Below, in pieces: positions 17,429-25,402 of a stretch of DNA of 30,921 nucleotides. Position 1 is the first letter of the stretch. Each line of letters opens with the position of its first letter. The position numbers were made by a program, and so were the translations under genes. The notes under the pieces were generated by a model. That model worked only from the letters and a program-made list of their open reading frames with translations, was not told where the DNA came from and searched no databases. This DNA is from CAZDVQ01 sp964508975 (GTDB lineage Bacteria; Bacteroidota; Bacteroidia; Chitinophagales; Saprospiraceae), in the NCBI GenBank assembly GCA_964508975.1, contig CAZDVQ010000054.1, positions 1 through 30,921 of the forward strand, read 5' to 3'.

Positions 17429-19024
17429 ATGACCAAGTATATCTTCGTTACGGGCGGTGTAACCTCCTCTTTAGGCAAAGGCATCATCGCGGCCTCCCTC
17501 GCTAAACTCCTGCAATCACGCGGTTTTTCCGTAACGATTCAAAAGTTCGACCCCTATATCAACGTCGATCCGGGAACGCTTAACCCATACGAACACGGCG
17601 AATGTTACGTGACCGAGGACGGTGCTGAAACCGACCTCGACCTTGGCCATTACGAACGCTTCCTCAATGTGCCTACCTCGCAGGCCAACAACGTGACCAC
17701 GGGCCGTATCTACCAAACGGTTATCGAGCAGGAACGCCGCGGCGATTACTTGGGCAAAACCGTTCAGGTTATTCCGCATATCACCGACGAAATCAAACGC
17801 CGCATGTTGCTGTTGGGCCAGTCGGGCCAGTACGACATCGTGATTACCGAAATTGGTGGTACGGTTGGCGACATCGAGTCGCTACCTTACGTGGAGTCTA
17901 TCCGTCAGCTGCGCTGGGAACTAGGTGCAGGTAACTGCCTAACGGTTCACTTGACCTTGATTCCGTACCTCAACGCGGCTAAAGAATTAAAAACCAAGCC
18001 CACGCAACACTCGGTTAAAGAGTTGCTCTCGCTGGGTGTTCAACCCGACGTGCTGGTTTGCCGTACCGAGCATCCATTGAGCATGGATATCCGCCGCAAG
18101 TTGGCACAGTTCTGCAACGTAGAAGTATCGTCAGTTATCGAATCTATCGATGCGGAGACCATCTACGATGTACCGCTGCTCATGCTTAAAGAACGCCTCG
18201 ATACCGTGGTGTTGAGCAAGTTGCACCTGGTAGAGAAGAAGGACCCCAACCTAACCCAATGGAAAAACTTCTTGGGCAAACTCAAAAATCCATCGCACGA
18301 GGTTCGTATCGGCCTAGTGGGTAAATACATCGAGCTGCAAGATGCTTATAAATCTATATTGGAGTCGTTTATCCACGCGGGCACGGTTAACGAGTGCAAG
18401 GTGAAAGTGGTTTCCATCCAATCAGAAGATATTACTGCCGACAATGTAGCCGATAAACTGGCTAACCTGAAAGGTATTCTCGTGGCACCTGGCTTCGGAG
18501 AACGCGGTATCGAAGGTAAAATACAAGCGATTAAATATGTTCGCGAGAACAACATCCCATTCTTTGGTATCTGCCTCGGTATGCAATGCGCCGTGGTAGA
18601 GTTTGCTCGCCACGCCCTCCATCTAAACAAAGCAGCCTCTACGGAGGTTGACCCAAAAACCGCACACCCGGTTATCGATTTGATGCACGACCAGAAGAAA
18701 GTGACCAAGAAAGGTGGTACTATGCGCCTAGGCTCGTACCCCTGCGAGTTGCGCAAGGGCAGTAAAGCAGCAGGGGCCTATAAATCGCTCCAGATTACCG
18801 AGCGCCACCGCCACCGCTACGAGTTCAACAGCGAGTACAAAGATGCCTTTGAACAAGCGGGCATGATCGCCTCGGGTATTAACCCTGAGAACAACCTGGT
18901 TGAGATTGTTGAAATACCCAAGCACAAGTACTTCGTGGGCGTACAGTTCCACCCAGAACTCAAGAGTACGGTTGAAAATCCGCACCCGCTTTTCGTTAGT
19001 TTCATCAAAGCTTGCTTGGCATGA
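17429..19024 (+). CDS. pyrG: CTP synthase
   Basis: 531 residues, near the family norm of about 540. It makes CTP from UTP, ATP and glutamine. The N-terminal amidoligase domain opens with YIFVTGGVTSSLGKGI and has QKFDPYINVDPGTLNPYEHGE. The C-terminal class I glutamine amidotransferase domain has nucleophile Cys382 in FFGICLGMQ and the catalytic His and Glu in QFHPEL. All key residues are present. Its TGA stop overlaps the ATG of the alpha-galactosidase gene in ATGA, so the two are probably translationally coupled. The two products share no obvious pathway. Confidence 0.98.
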   Translation: MTKYIFVTGGVTSSLGKGIIAASLAKLLQSRGFSVTIQKFDPYINVDPGTLNPYEHGECYVTEDGAETDLDLGHYERFLNVPTSQANNVTTGRIYQTVIEQERRGDYLGKTVQVIPHITDEIKRRMLLLGQSGQYDIVITEIGGTVGDIESLPYVESIRQLRWELGAGNCLTVHLTLIPYLNAAKELKTKPTQHSVKELLSLGVQPDVLVCRTEHPLSMDIRRKLAQFCNVEVSSVIESIDAETIYDVPLLMLKERLDTVVLSKLHLVEKKDPNLTQWKNFLGKLKNPSHEVRIGLVGKYIELQDAYKSILESFIHAGTVNECKVKVVSIQSEDITADNVADKLANLKGILVAPGFGERGIEGKIQAIKYVRENNIPFFGICLGMQCAVVEFARHALHLNKAASTEVDPKTAHPVIDLMHDQKKVTKKGGTMRLGSYPCELRKGSKAAGAYKSLQITERHRHRYEFNSEYKDAFEQAGMIASGINPENNLVEIVEIPKHKYFVGVQFHPELKSTVENPHPLFVSFIKACLA

Positions 19025-20712
19025 AACCAACAACCATAAAGGCTAGCATCGGCCACGACGGCCACGACATTGACTTGCAAATCGGCAAGGCAACATTCAA
19101 CGATGCTTTCTTTACGGAATTTAAAATAGAGCCATTGCCCAACGGCGAGCGATTGCGATTGACCATCCATCCCAAGCAAACCTTGCGGCTGGAGCACATT
19201 ACCTTGCGCCTGAAATACGAATTCAAGTCGAGCGATAAAGTGTTCTGCAATGGCTACCAAAGCTGGTCGCCCGCCCGCAGCTATGATGCCAACGAGCAGC
19301 AAAAAGCGCCATCGGCCCTAGTTAAACCTTTTACCAAGTACTTGGGCGATTACACGTTTTACAATTACCCCAATACGCCGGGTAAACTCCATTCCTGGAC
19401 CTATACTTACCTGACCCGCAAGGGTTTACCTTATTTGTTCCTGGGTTCTATCCTTGAGTACTCAGGCTTTGTGGTTTTTGAACACGATACCGCAAACGGC
19501 ACCATTGATGTGCGCAAAGACTGTAAAGGACTGGTTTTAGACCACTCGTACCCAGTTTTTGATATCGTCATTTTAACGCAGGATAAACTCGAAAAAGCTT
19601 TCGACCAGTATTTTGAGTTGGCCGAAATCAAGCCCTTCGGCACGCAGCCAGCCTGGGGCTATACCTCTTGGTACCAGCATTTCAACAAGATTGATGAGGC
19701 CTTGATATTACAAACCCTTCGTGGTATGCAAAGTTGCTGGCAGGGTAGGGAAGGGCTAAGCCAGGTATTCCAAGTTGATGATGGCTGGCAACACCAAACT
19801 GGCGATTGGCTACGGCCTTCGGCAGCATTCCCCAGCGGCATGGATCAACTGGCCCGCAATATCAAGCAAGCTGGTTTTGTGCCGGGTATTTGGATGGCAC
19901 CCTTCGCGGTGTCGGGCAAGTCGGCGGTATTTCGCGACCATAAAGACTGGTTACTGAAAGATCCAAGCGGCAAACCCCTCAAAGCAGGTTATAACCCTTT
20001 CTGGGGTTGGTTTTACGCCCTAGATTTTTATAATCCTAAAGCGCAGGATTACATCCGCGACATGTTGTTGTTACTGTCCGAAAAATGGGGTTTCCAGTTT
20101 TTCAAGCTCGATTTCTTGTACCTGGCAGCTATTCAGCCACCGGCCAGCAAAACACGGGGCCAGGTGATGCACGAGGCCATGGACTTCCTCCGCCGAATCC
20201 TGGGCGATAGGCCCATTTTAGCTTGTGGAGTGCCCATGAGTGCGGCTTTCGGCAAGGTAGATTATTGTCGGATTGGTCCCGATGTGCATACCAGTTGGGA
20301 GCATAAATGGCTTAAATGGCTCAACTTACCCGAGCGACCCAGCACGCACAACAGCCTGGTGAACACTTTTGGCCGTTACCCGCTGCGCCAACGCGCTTTC
20401 ATGAACGACCCCGACGTGTTTATCCTTCGCCGGGATAAGCAAGCTTTAAAACCGATAGAACAAGACCTACTGTTCGTGTTGAACAACCTGTTGGGCGGCA
20501 TAGCCTTTAACAGCGATGCTATACATCAATATGATGCTTCAACCCAGGAGCGTTTCCAGCTCAGCGCAGATATGCTGCGCGATGCCAAGGTACAGTCCTG
20601 CACTTTTTTAAACGATGAACGCTTTGAAATCTTGTTTAGCTGGGACAACCAACGGTTTCAATTAAAAGGCAGTTTAGGGCAGGAGCGCGGGCTGGAGTTT
20701 AGGCGAAGTTGA
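19021..20712 (+). CDS. Alpha-galactosidase-like glycoside hydrolase, GH36
   Basis: 563 residues starting at ATG 19021, overlapping the pyrG stop by 4 nt; a TTG three codons upstream is rejected. An N-terminal beta-sandwich (about 1-200) precedes a TIM barrel with AWGYTSWYQHF, QVDDGWQ and WMAPFAV. The nucleophile Asp364 is in FFKLDFLYLA and the acid/base Asp421 in RIGPDVHTSW, both GH36 hallmarks. It would remove terminal alpha-galactosyl residues, for example from raffinose-type sugars. No signal peptide is present, so it acts in the cytoplasm and needs an importer, which is not in the window. Coupling to pyrG is unexpected. Related GH36 members act on other alpha-glycosides, so the substrate is uncertain. 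Confidence 0.88.
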   Translation: MKPTTIKASIGHDGHDIDLQIGKATFNDAFFTEFKIEPLPNGERLRLTIHPKQTLRLEHITLRLKYEFKSSDKVFCNGYQSWSPARSYDANEQQKAPSALVKPFTKYLGDYTFYNYPNTPGKLHSWTYTYLTRKGLPYLFLGSILEYSGFVVFEHDTANGTIDVRKDCKGLVLDHSYPVFDIVILTQDKLEKAFDQYFELAEIKPFGTQPAWGYTSWYQHFNKIDEALILQTLRGMQSCWQGREGLSQVFQVDDGWQHQTGDWLRPSAAFPSGMDQLARNIKQAGFVPGIWMAPFAVSGKSAVFRDHKDWLLKDPSGKPLKAGYNPFWGWFYALDFYNPKAQDYIRDMLLLLSEKWGFQFFKLDFLYLAAIQPPASKTRGQVMHEAMDFLRRILGDRPILACGVPMSAAFGKVDYCRIGPDVHTSWEHKWLKWLNLPERPSTHNSLVNTFGRYPLRQRAFMNDPDVFILRRDKQALKPIEQDLLFVLNNLLGGIAFNSDAIHQYDASTQERFQLSADMLRDAKVQSCTFLNDERFEILFSWDNQRFQLKGSLGQERGLEFRRS

Positions 20713-20730
20713 TAGTTGGTAGTTGATAGT
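20706..20730. repeat. GTTGATAGTT low-complexity tract at the galactosidase stop
   Basis: GTTGATAGTTGGTAGTTGAT-type tandem units overlap the TGA stop of the GH36 gene and lead straight into the T tract of the next GC-rich element. Similar wording stands at 13517-13556 upstream of the LVIVD gene. Confidence 0.75.
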
Positions 20731-20848
20731 TTTTTGGGGCCTCCGCCGCGTTTGCGGCGGCGCTACGCTACGGGTTCGCTATTCGCTCATACCTTGGGGC
20801 ATACGCCCCTGCGGTACGGCCTGCGGCCGCCCTTCGCATCGCTAGGCC
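20730..20848 (+). repeat. GC-rich hairpin-chain element, type A, copy 7
   Basis: Head TTTTTTGGGGCCTCC, hairpin GCCGC-gttt-GCGGC, GCTACGCTACGGG, TTCGCTATTCGCTC. Then a nested hairpin TACC-tt-GGGGC...GCCCC-tgc-GGTA, a GGCC-tgc-GGCC hairpin and CATCGCTAGGCC. The head starts 18 nt after the stop of the GH36 gene, in sense orientation. Its order matches copy 9 closely. Confidence 0.82.
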
Positions 20849-20982
20849 GTTTCTTGCTCTGGCGAAGCCAAAATTGGATAACCTACATTCCCCAAGCACT
20901 TCAAGAAGTCATACAACCGAAAGAATCATGTTGTACACTTTCATATGTAACAACTATTTTCTGGAACTGAAAAAGACGGATT

Positions 20983-22584
20983 ATGAAAAAAATTTACCTG
21001 ACCTGGTTTTTCTTGGCTTTTGTGCTTCAAGCTAGCTTAGCACAACAAAGTTGGCATCCATTCCCTTACCAAGACCGTGGTTACTGGGTGGCAGATACGC
21101 CTCATTTATACAAGATGCTACACGCCGATAGTTACCAGCTTAACGCCCAGCAAGATACCCTCTGGTTAATTGGCCGAGCCTTTGACCCCGCAGAGCTAGG
21201 CTACTGCGGCGATACAGTTGTTGCTTATATCAATAGTATAGGGTATCCTACCGCTAGCATGCCTGTGTACGATACCTTGCAATTTCAGCAGGGAGGATTT
21301 TCTTTGTCTTATGCGGGATTGGAATTATTCTTCCAACAACAACTTTTACAGGGGCAGTCGTACAGCTTGCCAGTGTCTGGCTTTACCAATTTTGATGCGT
21401 ACCGCATCACTTGTAGCCTGATTGATACGATGACTTACCTCGGGGCTATTGACAGCGTGAAAACTTATACCGTTGAGCTCTTGCAAAACAACCAATTAGC
21501 CTCGGGCATTGCACAGTTCCGTTTTAGTTTGAGTAAAAACGCCGGTTTTGTTGAATATACACCCCTGTCTCAAATTGTTGGGCAAAGTAGTGGCCAAACC
21601 TGGCGAAAGCTGGGTTATGTGCGTGGGCAGCAACAATACGGTTTTGTGGGGAGCGCGTTGGATTATGCTTTCAGGCCTTGTGTTGGCGATGTTTACCTCT
21701 TCGAATTTGACGGCAGATCAGGTGGTACCAATTATTTCGGTGTGTTTAAAGACTCTATCACGGCCGTTCAAAACAATTCCTGGGGGATTAGCTATGTGTT
21801 TAATCGGGAGCAAACAACAAGGTCTGTTTATCAAGGCCAATACTCGCCTTGGGGCTATAATTACTTCTCCAACATGAGAGATACAGTACGTATTGATACA
21901 AGCAAGATGTTTGCATTACAACGTGACGTAAACATTTACACTATCATAGAGTCCCCGTTTGGTCCTAGGAGCGATGTGGGACCTTATGGAGGAGATTTTT
22001 CCTATAATCAAGGCTACACCAGCTTGAACCTAGCGGTCCAGCCATTTAACTTGATGCCCATAGCCGATACGCCCCGTGTTGAAAACCATATACTTACGGC
22101 ATCTTACGCAGGAAATGTATATAGCTTTAATTGTAGCTTTTCGGGTATTTTCGAAACCTATCATCAAGGACGCCTAGAACAGGGCTTAGGCGTTACTTAT
22201 TATTATTCGATGTGCTGCCCGCCCTGGGGAGAAGGCGGCTCTAGGAACCTCATCGCTTACCGCCAGTGCGGCGAGGTGCACGGCAACCTAAACCGTTTCT
22301 TTACTGCTACCAACAGTGTAGCCACTCCTCTTGCACTGGAACTGTTCCCCAACCCCAGTAGCGATTGGCTCAACCTTAAACTCTCGCAGCCACTTGAGGC
22401 GGATGGAACTTTGCGCATTCGCAATTCAATGGGGCAGTTGGTGTTGCAGCAAGCCTTGTCACCCATAGATACACAACAAGGCGCAAGGATTAATATCGCC
22501 GCCTTGCCGCAGGGTATTTATAGCCTAGAACTTCAGTTCGGGCAAAATGAACAAGTGGTTAAGTTGTTCTCGGTACAGCGCTAG
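20983..22584 (+). CDS. Secreted protein of unknown function with T9SS type A tail
   Basis: 533 residues. A signal peptide covers about 1-20 (KKIYLTWFFLAFVLQASLA). The body (about 21-445) is beta-rich and not recognised, with regular Tyr/Asp/Gly-rich strands such as VYDTLQFQQGGFSLSYAGLELFF and VGDVYLFEFDGR. It includes a CCPPWGEGG segment that may be a metal or disulfide site. The C-terminal ~80 residues (LELFPNPSSDWLNLKL, LRIRNSMGQLV, LPQGIYSLEL) are a T9SS type A sorting domain. It would be exported and anchored at the surface or released. It stands alone, followed by two type B hairpin elements. No enzymatic motif was found. Confidence 0.85.
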   Translation: MKKIYLTWFFLAFVLQASLAQQSWHPFPYQDRGYWVADTPHLYKMLHADSYQLNAQQDTLWLIGRAFDPAELGYCGDTVVAYINSIGYPTASMPVYDTLQFQQGGFSLSYAGLELFFQQQLLQGQSYSLPVSGFTNFDAYRITCSLIDTMTYLGAIDSVKTYTVELLQNNQLASGIAQFRFSLSKNAGFVEYTPLSQIVGQSSGQTWRKLGYVRGQQQYGFVGSALDYAFRPCVGDVYLFEFDGRSGGTNYFGVFKDSITAVQNNSWGISYVFNREQTTRSVYQGQYSPWGYNYFSNMRDTVRIDTSKMFALQRDVNIYTIIESPFGPRSDVGPYGGDFSYNQGYTSLNLAVQPFNLMPIADTPRVENHILTASYAGNVYSFNCSFSGIFETYHQGRLEQGLGVTYYYSMCCPPWGEGGSRNLIAYRQCGEVHGNLNRFFTATNSVATPLALELFPNPSSDWLNLKLSQPLEADGTLRIRNSMGQLVLQQALSPIDTQQGARINIAALPQGIYSLELQFGQNEQVVKLFSVQR

Positions 22585-22606
22585 GATTGGAACGATGAAC
22601 GATAAG

Positions 22607-22701
22607 CCCGGCGAGCCTCGCTCGCCCAACCCCCGCTACCAACGGACGCGGAACGGCCTGTGCAGTGGAGGGGGTCGACGCGCAGCGTCGGGGGGAGGCG
22701 C
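22607..22701 (+). repeat. GC-rich hairpin-chain element, type B, copy 2
   Basis: GGCGAGC-ctc-GCTCGCC, CAACCCCCGCTACC, variable middle, GTGCAGTGGAGGGGGT, hairpin CGACGC-gca-GCGTCG (22676-22681 with 22685-22690), GGGGGAGGC. The last stem differs from copy 1 by paired changes. It begins 22 nt after the upstream stop, preceded by AACGATGAACGATAAG. Confidence 0.82.
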
Positions 22702-22736
22702 TATTTAACGATGAACGATGAGATATGAACGATAAG

Positions 22737-22811
22737 CCCGGCGAGCTTCGCTCGCCCAACCCCCGCTACCAACGGACGCGGAGCGGCCTGCGCAGCGGCG
22801 GGGTGAGGCGC
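22737..22811 (+). repeat. GC-rich hairpin-chain element, type B, copy 3 (shortened)
   Basis: A tandem duplicate of copy 2 at a 130-bp offset, preceded by the same ATGAACGATAAG leader. It keeps the GGCGAGC-ttc-GCTCGCC hairpin and CAACCCCCGCTACC but has lost about 20 bp of the distal half, ending GCGGGGTGAGGCGCT. Confidence 0.8.
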
Positions 22812-22839
22812 TTTAAACTATTAACTTTTAACTAATAAC

Positions 22840-22880
22840 TTATTTACCCAGTGCCAGCTTCGCTGGCACTGGGTAAATAA
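22840..22880. repeat. Perfect 19-bp inverted repeat with 3-nt loop
   Basis: Arms 22840-22858 and 22862-22880 pair without mismatch around TTC; the core is ACCCAGTGCCAGC. It sits between the type B elements and the tRNA gene. On the plus strand it is followed by AAAAA, on the minus strand by AGTTATTAGTT, so neither side is a standard T-tailed terminator. Its right arm supplies part of the T tract of the tRNA terminator. Confidence 0.85.
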
Positions 22881-22882
22881 AA

Positions 22883-22913
22883 AAGCCCCCTAGAACAATG
22901 TTCCAGAGGGCTT
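22883..22913 (-). terminator. Rho-independent terminator of tRNA-Leu
   Basis: A 14-position stem (22883-22896 with 22900-22913, two mismatches) with loop aat on the plus strand. On the minus strand it is followed by TTTTTTATTT. It begins 3 nt past the tRNA 3' end. Confidence 0.85.
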
Positions 22914-22915
22914 AG

Positions 22916-22999
22916 TACCGAAGGTGGGAATCGAACCCACACTCAGTCACCTGAACAGGATTTTGAATCCAGCGCGTCTACCAATTCCGCCACTTCGGC
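22916..22999 (-). tRNA. tRNA-Leu (CAA anticodon)
   Basis: 84 nt. Acceptor arms GCCGAAG and CTTCGGT, D-loop with AATTGGTAGACGC, anticodon loop TTCAAAA (anticodon CAA), long variable arm TCAG-gtga-CTGA typical of class II tRNAs, T-loop GGTTCGATTCCC and discriminator A. One T-T mismatch is seen in the anticodon stem. CCA is not encoded. Confidence 0.95.
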
Positions 23000-23024
23000 A
23001 AGTGGTTCATTAACGCCCTTTGCG

Positions 23025-23552
23025 CTAATGCGGTGCAAATTTAGAAAGGTTTTCTTGAATACGCAAGAGGTATTTGCGTTTAAAGTAAAAATATTTTATC
23101 TCGGCAAGGCCTGCATGCTGGTCTTCTTGGTCGTATGCCAACATTAAAGGCTTGATAGTCAAGTCTAAATGTGCTAGTTGACCTTCAATATTTTTGCATA
23201 AATTTTCAAAAATATTTTTGTCGAACTCGAACTCTAGTTCCATTACCGCCTCGTTTAAACCCATCATCTGCATCAAAAAGTCTTGATCTAGCTTTTCGGC
23301 ATCAGGGTTTTCGAGTAGGCCATGTAAGCTCAAGATGTAGCGCAAGCGACTTTCAAATGCCTTGAGTGTTTCATAGGCCTGGGTGTTGTAGGTCGATTGC
23401 TTCAACACTTCCGCTTGCTCATCGGCCGTGGCCTGCGTGTGGAAGTCGGGGTGAAAAGCACGGCTCTTACGCATGAAAGCGCTTTTCAGTGCGCTTTCAT
23501 CCAGCAAGAACTGCGGCTTCAAGCCATAAAACTCAAAATAATTGGGCATCAT
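23025..23552 (-). CDS. hscB: Fe-S assembly co-chaperone HscB (J-domain protein)
   Basis: 175 residues, matching HscB (171 in E. coli). The N-terminal J domain has the HPD motif at residues 34-36 (RAFHPDFH), which stimulates the ATPase of the Hsp70 partner. The C-terminal helical part (LDQDFLMQMMGLNEAVMELE...) corresponds to the IscU-binding HSCB domain, whose usual hallmark is LMxxMExRE-like. It delivers scaffold protein to the Hsp70 chaperone during Fe-S cluster transfer. Neither HscA nor isc/suf genes are in view. The start lies 5 nt downstream of the rseP stop, so the two are probably cotranscribed. Start ATG 23552 or 23549. Confidence 0.88.
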   Translation of the reverse strand: MMPNYFEFYGLKPQFLLDESALKSAFMRKSRAFHPDFHTQATADEQAEVLKQSTYNTQAYETLKAFESRLRYILSLHGLLENPDAEKLDQDFLMQMMGLNEAVMELEFEFDKNIFENLCKNIEGQLAHLDLTIKPLMLAYDQEDQHAGLAEIKYFYFKRKYLLRIQENLSKFAPH

Positions 23553-23557
23553 GGCGA

Positions 23558-24895
23558 TTACTGGAAGAAGTAGCGGTAAATATCAAGTCCGTTGGCAAAC
23601 AACAACAAGCTCAACAACAGCACCATACCGACCATTTGGGCGTATTCCAGCAGTTTGTCGCTTGGTTTACGGCCTGTAATCAACTCGCCTAGCAAGAACA
23701 CCACGTGGCCACCATCCAGTGCAGGAATAGGCAACAAGTTCATAAAACCGAGGATGATAGATAGGAAAGCGGTCATCGACCAGAATTCCTGCCAGTCCCA
23801 AACGGGTTTGTACAAAGAGGCGATACTCATGAAACCGCCCAGCGAGTCTTGCGCTTTGATTTTACCCTTGAACATTTGTCCAAAGGCCGAAATCTGATCG
23901 GTAATACGCTCGTAGCCTTTTTTTACACCAGCCACCATGGCAGGGAAAAAACTGTACGATTGGTTATCTATTTTGAAATAACGCATTGGGCCATAAGGCG
24001 CTAGACCAATTTTACCGTTTTCGTCAACGGCTACATTAAGTACCTTGGCCGAGTCGTTGCGCATCACGGTGATGGCCACGGTTTTGTTTTTATGCTGGCT
24101 CAAGGCATATACAAACTGGTCGAAAAACTGCATGGTATCGTTGTTCACGGCAATCAGCGAGTCGTTGGCTAGGAAGCCCGCTTTCTCTGCTGGTTTGCCC
24201 TTTACCGTTTGGGCTACCACAAATGGCATACGAGGGTCGAACAAAGGCGTTTTAGACCTACTTTTGGTCAACTGTTCGGTGATGTTGGCGGGTAAGTTCA
24301 AGGTTTTAGTTTCACCTTGGCGCTCAACGGTCAAGGTGTTGGCGTTGAACAGGATAATTTGGCGCACCGCCTGGCCGCTGTTAAACTCGGTAAACTCGTG
24401 CTCGCCGATGCGCATCAACTTGTCGCCGTTTTGCAGGCCCATCTTGTAGCAAATACTATCGTTGATGGCAATACCGTGGGTAAGGTTTGATGCCGTGATA
24501 TAATCGCGGCCATACACGAACAACAACATGCCAAAGATGAAAAAGCCTAGCAAGAAGTTCACGGTTACACCGCCCAACATGATGATAAGGCGTTGCCAAG
24601 CTGGCTTCGAGCGGAATTCCCAAGGTTGGGGCTCTTGTTTCATTTGCTCTTTGTCCATGCTTTCATCCACCATGCCGGAGATTTTCACATAGCCACCCAA
24701 GGGCAACCAGCCAATACCGTACTCGGTTTCGCCTTTTTTATACTTGAACAAAGAAAACCAAGGATCGAAGAAGAGGTAAAACTTTTCCACGCGGGTTTTA
24801 AACCATTTGGCGGGCAAAAAGTGCCCTAATTCGTGCAACACGATTAAGATTGACAAGCTTAGCACAAACTGTGCAACGATGATTAATGTACCCAT
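23558..24895 (-). CDS. rseP: RseP-family site-2 zinc protease
   Basis: 445 residues, the usual length for RseP. The zinc site HELGH is at residues 21-25 within the first membrane segment. The third zinc ligand is Asp394 in LLPIPALDGGHVVF, the NPxPxLDGG-type motif. Further hydrophobic segments are around VNFLLGFFIFGMLLFVYG and the C-terminus. A central region (about 200-290) carries PDZ-like sequence (AQTVKGKPAEKAGFLANDSLIAVN). It cleaves membrane-spanning substrates such as anti-sigma factors or remnant signal peptides in the inner membrane; the substrate here is unknown. A near-match to the -7 motif (TATCTTCG) lies about 30 nt upstream. Confidence 0.96.
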   Translation of the reverse strand: MGTLIIVAQFVLSLSILIVLHELGHFLPAKWFKTRVEKFYLFFDPWFSLFKYKKGETEYGIGWLPLGGYVKISGMVDESMDKEQMKQEPQPWEFRSKPAWQRLIIMLGGVTVNFLLGFFIFGMLLFVYGRDYITASNLTHGIAINDSICYKMGLQNGDKLMRIGEHEFTEFNSGQAVRQIILFNANTLTVERQGETKTLNLPANITEQLTKSRSKTPLFDPRMPFVVAQTVKGKPAEKAGFLANDSLIAVNNDTMQFFDQFVYALSQHKNKTVAITVMRNDSAKVLNVAVDENGKIGLAPYGPMRYFKIDNQSYSFFPAMVAGVKKGYERITDQISAFGQMFKGKIKAQDSLGGFMSIASLYKPVWDWQEFWSMTAFLSIILGFMNLLPIPALDGGHVVFLLGELITGRKPSDKLLEYAQMVGMVLLLSLLLFANGLDIYRYFFQ

Positions 24896-24969
24896 GAATT
24901 GTCGGGATGGTTTTAAGGAATCGCGAAGATACCTTTTTTAACGTTTTTTAGTAATAAGAGTTTATAAAA

Positions 24970-24997
24970 GAGATAGGAACGAGGAGATAGGAACGAG
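24970..24997. repeat. Two exact copies of a 14-bp unit upstream of rseP
   Basis: GAGATAGGAACGAG occurs twice in tandem (24970-24983, 24984-24997), followed by TCATTTC-type low-complexity sequence to about 25045. It belongs to the repeat-rich gap between rseP and the T9SS type B gene. Confidence 0.85.
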
Positions 24998-25045
24998 GAA
25001 CTCTCATTTCATCCATTCGTCATTTACTCATTTCATCATTTATTC

Positions 25046-25180
25046 TTTTTGGGCGCGTCGGCGCTGCGCGCCGTCGGTCCCCGCCGGGGTTCGCTATTCG
25101 CTCCGTGCGCTACGCGCACCCACGCCTGTGGCGTGGCCCTCTGGGCACCTCGCGCGGGAACGGCGGCAAAGCCGCTTGTT
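25046..25180 (+). repeat. GC-rich hairpin-chain element, type A, copy 8
   Basis: Head TTTTTGGGCGCG, perfect hairpin CGGCGC-tgc-GCGCCG (25059-25073), GGTTCGCTATTCGCTC, GTGCG-cta-CGCAC hairpin, CCACGCC-tgt-GGCGTGG, and a final GCGGC-aaa-GCCGC hairpin with T tail that parallels the end of copy 1. The tail runs into AGAGCAGA repeats. No gene lies just upstream in sense. Confidence 0.8.
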
Positions 25181-25314
25181 TAGAGCAGATATCAAAGAGC
25201 AGAGTGCAGCATAAAAATGCGGTACAATTGGCTGAAGCGAATCACAGATAGACTACCACATAGCCGCCAGGCATGGCGTCCATATAATTGTCTGATTAAT
25301 AATTGTTTATCTGG

Positions 25315-25336
25315 GAGACGCAAGATATTGCGTCTC
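25315..25336. repeat. GAGACGCAA / TTGCGTCTC palindrome
   Basis: Perfect 9-bp arms around gata, in the same style as the palindromes at 15952-15973. A half-site-like TAGAGACG lies near 10140. Dispersed palindromes of this look occur in many Bacteroidota. Confidence 0.75.
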
Positions 25337-25344
25337 TACAAAAC

Positions 25345-25401
25345 CACTCTGCTCTCAGCTCTCATAACTATACTCTGCTCTCAGCCCTTTGCTCTCATAA
25401 C
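25345..25401. repeat. CTCTGC-type low-complexity tract
   Basis: Repeats of CTCTGCTCTCAGC and CTCTCATAACTA joined to the tail of GC-rich copy 9 through AAAATCTGGCCTAGCG, exactly as next to copy 3 (about 10153-10205). Confidence 0.8.
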
Positions 25402-25402
25402 T

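Noticed and set aside
20716..20970. 84-residue frame starting just after the GH36 stop
   Set aside because: It is a translation of the hairpin element (copy 7) and following spacer.
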